This document shows, one piece after another, positions 7,658-10,197 of a stretch of 10,197 bases of DNA. Below the pieces are notes generated by a model. That model made no database searches. It worked only from the letters and a program-made list of their open reading frames with translations, and was not told where the DNA came from. The first letter of the stretch is position 1. Each line of letters starts with the position of its first letter. A program made the position numbers and the translations under genes. The DNA is from Euperipatoides rowelli. Its lineage: Eukaryota; Onychophora; Udeonychophora; Euonychophora; Peripatopsidae. The stretch lies in the NCBI GenBank assembly GCA_003024985.2, contig PXIH01S0034163.1; one strand, 5' to 3'.

Positions 7658-8314
7658 AGACCATGAGTACAGACTGTTTGGGTCATTGCCTTGATCAGCA
7701 AACCTGTATTGTTTTTGTGGCCGATTTTCTATATTTTCTTGTTCTTTTTCATTTCTTTTCCACTTCTAGAACAGGTGATGTTTACACAGACATTGTATAT
7801 AAAATACATTAAACAACTCACTTATTTTGAAAGAAAACTGTATAGAACACTGCTAAATAATGTTATTTCCTAAGCACAAACAATAGCAATGAATGCAACA
7901 CCTGAAATTCCCTTGATGTAGATAGCAAGTTCTGTGAAAATCTTTGTAGATAGACTTAAGTGAAAACTTTATGTTTGTACATAACATGTAAGGTCTCTTC
8001 AGTTTCTAATGCTATTACTGCTTCATATATTAAATTTAGGTAAATTTTTAAGCCACCAATGGATCGGGCAGGTTCTAAAACATGAGTATATCTCAAAAAG
8101 TATGAATTTGTAGATGTTTAAGTTTAATAAAACCATTATTTTTATTAGAGAACAAATTTGCTACATTAGATATTGCTTTCTGCTTCATGGAAAAGTAAAA
8201 TAAGGCATAATGACTGGTTTGTTTGCTAATTATTCAGTGCATGGTTATTGCTAGTGATGTCAGTTTGACTGTTTCCATTATTTATAGGATTTTTTTTACA
8301 CCAGGCACATTTAT
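7658..8314. other. Noncoding stretch with a strong plus-strand acceptor-like tract
   Basis: No gene is supported. A long pyrimidine tract (7725-7767) ends in CTTCTAG at 7769, a near-ideal plus-strand acceptor. The sequence after it is open in one frame for 33 codons to TAA (7871-7873), with AT-driven composition and no recognisable family. A minus-strand GTGAGT word lies near 7819. Nothing else stands out. Confidence 0.45.
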
Positions 8315-8400
8315 GTATCTGCAGTGTCTACAATGATTTCCTTATTATTGCAATGTGGTATCTGTAGTGTCTACAATGCTTTCATTATTATTGCAATGTG
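8315..8400. repeat. 43-bp tandem duplication, two copies
   Basis: The unit starts GTATCTGNAGTGTCTACAAT and ends TATTATTGCAATGTG. It is repeated at an offset of 43 bp (8315 and 8358) with three differences. It lies about 450 bp beyond the 3' end (minus orientation) of the reverse-transcriptase pseudogene and could belong to that element's 3' tail, but this is not shown. Confidence 0.92.
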
Positions 8401-8825
8401 CACAAACTATTGATGTAGGACTTCTACCCTTCTCACACTGCTGTTGATTTTTCTTAAATCTTAAAGTTCACTCTTTATTGCTTAACTGGGTTATCTTCAT
8501 ATAGTCACGTGTTATGTGTTGTACACAGCTATGACTGTGTTGTACAGAGTTTTGTTTGACTCTATTTTAGTGGTGAAATTCATTGTCTCATCAAAGGGTT
8601 TAGGTTAGCCTTCAAAATCACCAATCAAAGGGTAGGGATTAAACTCTTTTTTTTAATTGATTTATTAATAACTTGTTATATATTTCAGGATTGGCTGCTG
8701 TAAGTAAATTTTATATTGTCATTAAGTAAAGGCAAATTTCAATACACCCCATCTCTAATATCAAATATTAGCTTTCACTTTTTTAAATTGTCTCTTGACT
8801 ACACGGAGACAATATTAAGATGTTT
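8401..8825. other. Noncoding stretch, minor repeats and splice-like words only
   Basis: There is a 21-bp-offset repeat of TGTGTTGTACA (8515 and 8536). There is also a plus-strand acceptor-like TATATATTTCAG followed after 11 bp by GCT|GTAAGT (8689-8699), which would be an 11-nt micro-exon if real. No coding potential or RNA gene was seen. Confidence 0.5.
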
Positions 8826-8879
8826 CAATTTGTCTATGTAATTCATATAATCAGTTTTCTGCATTTTATAGACAAATTG
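8826..8879. repeat. Perfect 12-bp inverted repeat
   Basis: CAATTTGTCTAT (8826-8837) is matched exactly by ATAGACAAATTG (8868-8879) around a 30-bp loop. It overlaps the C-terminal end of the reverse-transcriptase pseudogene. It could be a 3'-end hairpin of the retrotransposon or an unrelated palindrome. Confidence 0.75.
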
Positions 8880-9469
8880 CCTAGTACAAGTGTATTGAGC
8901 TTTGACCTATGAGGCATACTGGGTAATCTATAAAGGGTATATAATATCATAAACCAATACTATATTTAAAGAGTACAAGGACAATACATTTAGAATTTTT
9001 CTAAAAGTTCAATGTATCACCCATGCCAACCCAAAGGAATTTTGCACTAGCATAATTAGGAATGGTTTACCATTATTGACGTAATTCAGCAATGTACAAC
9101 GTTTTTTCTTTTATTTCTTGCACTCTGTATGTAGATTTCCCAAAGTTTATTCTAAGATTATTTTGAATCCACCACTCACGAATTGAATCATGATTCTTCA
9201 ATAACCTGTTGCAGTTCAAATAATATTTTATAATTTGACTCTAAGTTGTATTATCCTAAATTTAAAAAATGTTAGAATGATTAACACTTCCTGGAATCTC
9301 ACTAAAATACAGATTTAAAGAGCAGTACATTTTAATCCTCTTTGTAGAACATCAGCAAGCATAGAAATTTTCTTTGAGATATGTCCCTTATATTATCATT
9401 AGTTGATCTAACATACATTACATGATTCTTAAAATCATAATTTATCGATTCAAGATAATGTATTGTACA
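8846..9469 (-). pseudogene. Reverse transcriptase fragment of a non-LTR (LINE) retrotransposon
   Basis: Read on the minus strand, conserved pieces of a LINE reverse transcriptase appear in the correct order but across three frames with stops. Frame 1 (9469-9335) reads NDNIRDISQRKFLCLLMFYKED, where YKED stands at the catalytic YADD box, and after a stop NVLLF continues the usual FADDTNVLL context. Frame 2 (9240-9004) reads REWWIQNNLRINFGKS, fitting W-x3-N-x-L-x-I-N-x2-K, then after two stops AKFLWVGMGDTLNF, the KFLGVxID..LNF block, then a stop and KNSKCIVL. Frame 3 (8959-8846) reads ILYTLYRLPSMPH and later LVLGN and KCRKLII, resembling the C-terminal LYNSLIMPHLNYC..VWGN and QKKxIRII blocks. 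The normal enzyme synthesises cDNA from its RNA at the target site. Here two catalytic Asp residues are reduced to one and at least five stops interrupt it, so it is dead. The order of motifs suggests a CR1/Jockey-like clade. The N-terminal GVPQGS part and the endonuclease were not found. Confidence 0.78.
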
Positions 9470-9916
9470 TTATTCATACCAGTTAATATTTTTCTAATTT
9501 ATCATGGCTAGTGTTTCCAAATGTGTCCAATAATCATAAAAATATTATATTTCAGCATTTATTTTCCCTTGGTTCTTTAGCCAAATATGCAATAAGCAGA
9601 GGAACAATAAATAGTAATCTACAACTGTGGTCCAAATAATTATAAGATTAAAAGCTTATAATTTTTTTGGATTACTTGAGGGATTAACCTATTGTAGCAA
9701 ACCTACAGCAAGAATAAATAGATTGTCATGGGGGGCAAAGATTTAAGGCTCACAATAAGGAGAAAGTTTAGAAGAGGGAATAAGTAGTAAGAGGGCTAAA
9801 TATGACATGGACAATAAAGTAAATAATGAATGAGGGGGACGGTACACATTGCTAGCCCAGAGGGTTTTAGCAATTTCCCTATTTATGTCTAAACAATATA
9901 TAGAGTAGATACTTAC
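9470..9916. other. AT-rich noncoding stretch, possible 5' remains of the LINE copy
   Basis: No reverse-transcriptase finger motifs (GVPQGS, FD..V.H) or endonuclease motifs can be read in any minus-strand frame here. The LINE copy is therefore either truncated near 9470 or has decayed beyond recognition. The right edge is the putative intron donor at 9915-9916 (minus strand). Confidence 0.45.
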
Positions 9917-10045
9917 CTTCAAGCGTGCATATTGGAAAAATCTTCGTTGTCTACCTTGCGCCTTCGTTTTGCCAAAATATATCCCCGGAAATCATTGTTT
10001 TTTTTTCTTTATATTGCCATTAATTGCAAGCAGAACTAGTTTTAC
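9917..10045 (-). other. Candidate first exon (mostly 5' UTR) of a minus-strand gene
   Basis: The minus strand reads ...CACGCTTGAAG|GTAAGT, a perfect donor at 9916|9917, immediately after sequence that becomes CpG-rich. No frame gives an ATG that stays open to the donor. One frame starts ATGATTTCCGGGG but stops after 14 codons. A stop-free frame without ATG reads ...GRQRRFFQYARLK up to the donor. A noncoding or upstream-ORF-bearing first exon is the simplest reading. The right boundary given here is arbitrary, since the transcription start is not visible; the exon could extend further right. Confidence 0.4.
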
Positions 10046-10063
10046 AAATCAACAATTCAGCAC

Positions 10064-10108
10064 CATAACGAGGTCACAATCATACCGAGGTCCCGAGTCA
10101 TTACGAGG
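10064..10108. repeat. Three spaced CATNNCGAGG words
   Basis: CATAACGAGG (10064), CATACCGAGG (10081) and CATTACGAGG (10099) recur at 17 and 18 bp, with an extra CCGAG at about 10093. The first is followed by TCA, giving an AGGTCA half-site. They lie within the CpG-rich edge and could be a cluster of binding sites or a decayed short tandem repeat. Confidence 0.6.
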
Positions 10109-10132
10109 ATTAAAAGACAATTTTCCCTACTT

Positions 10133-10136
10133 NNGN
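10133..10136. other. Ambiguous bases (three N)
   Basis: The sequence reads TTNNGNTATA. The N characters at 10133, 10134 and 10136 are unresolved assembly or read positions and limit any reading of the putative promoter. Confidence 0.99.
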
Positions 10137-10197
10137 TATATTTTGACGATTAATAAAATGTCCATCAAGACGACGATCTGAAATATATTTCTCGCCA

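Larger units (their letters stand above)
9917..10197. promoter_or_regulatory. CpG-rich edge, probable promoter/start region
   Basis: About 13 CpG dinucleotides fall in these 281 bp, while the whole of 8000-9000 has about three. In invertebrates with mosaic methylation, CpG is depleted except where DNA stays unmethylated, typically at promoters. Together with the minus-strand donor at 9916 this suggests a transcription start for a minus-strand gene. The window ends before its full extent can be seen. Confidence 0.4.

Noticed and set aside
7691-7873. 60-codon plus-strand frame
   Set aside because: Its first half is a pyrimidine tract (Phe/Leu/Ile run) and there is no family match. The splice-acceptor reading of the tract is at least as likely.
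9969-10181. 70-codon plus-strand frame with unresolved residues
   Set aside because: It crosses ambiguous bases, has no recognisable domain, and overlaps the better-supported minus-strand first-exon and CpG-rich region.
1-10197. tRNA, rRNA or other standard RNA genes
   Set aside because: No TTCGA-type B box with a cloverleaf context and no rRNA-like conserved stretch was found on either strand by reading.

Overview
This is a eukaryotic, almost certainly animal, intergenic or intronic stretch. It is AT-rich (roughly two thirds AT by eye) and strongly CpG-poor over most of its length. It is full of microsatellites, short tandem duplications and transposon remains, and no long intact reading frame resembles a gene. 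Spliced-gene signals (GTAAGT/GTGAGT donors, pyrimidine-rich acceptors), a hAT-type DNA transposon and a decayed non-LTR reverse transcriptase all fit a metazoan genome, probably a marine invertebrate. The species cannot be told from the sequence. Three ambiguous bases at 10133-10136 mark it as draft assembly.

Layout, left to right. 117-254 is a 76-bp tandem duplication running into an (ATT)n tract, followed by a ~700-bp degenerate ATC/ATT/ACC/TTC trinucleotide array (256-975). From 976 to about 2690 I see no gene. At 2693-2737 and 3209-3275 two short minus-strand segments look like the last two coding exons of a spliced gene: strong splice sites, matching phase, and a stop. 3276-5300 is mostly featureless apart from a 69-bp tandem duplication (4721-4858) and two weak micro-exon-like segments. 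5570-5686 is a three-copy ~40-bp repeat. 6526-6843 is a less AT-rich island with an open plus-strand frame, hairpins and a consensus donor. 7057-7649 is a ~593-bp nonautonomous hAT element whose interior is a nine-copy ~50-bp tandem array with a three-unit higher-order order. 8315-8400 is a 43-bp tandem duplication.

The most secure protein homology is at 8846-9469 on the minus strand. It is a broken reverse transcriptase of a non-LTR retrotransposon, read across three frames in the right motif order: a decayed YADD box, then W-x3-N-x-L-x-I-N-x2-K, then KFLxV...LNF, then TLY...PH. The right end (9917-10197) is abruptly CpG-rich, holds a perfect minus-strand donor (GAAG|GTAAGT) and three spaced CATNNCGAGG words. 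It looks like the promoter and first exon of a minus-strand gene, possibly the one whose last exons lie near 2.7-3.3 kb. In that reading most of the window would be intron, with the transposons inside it. That joining is inference.
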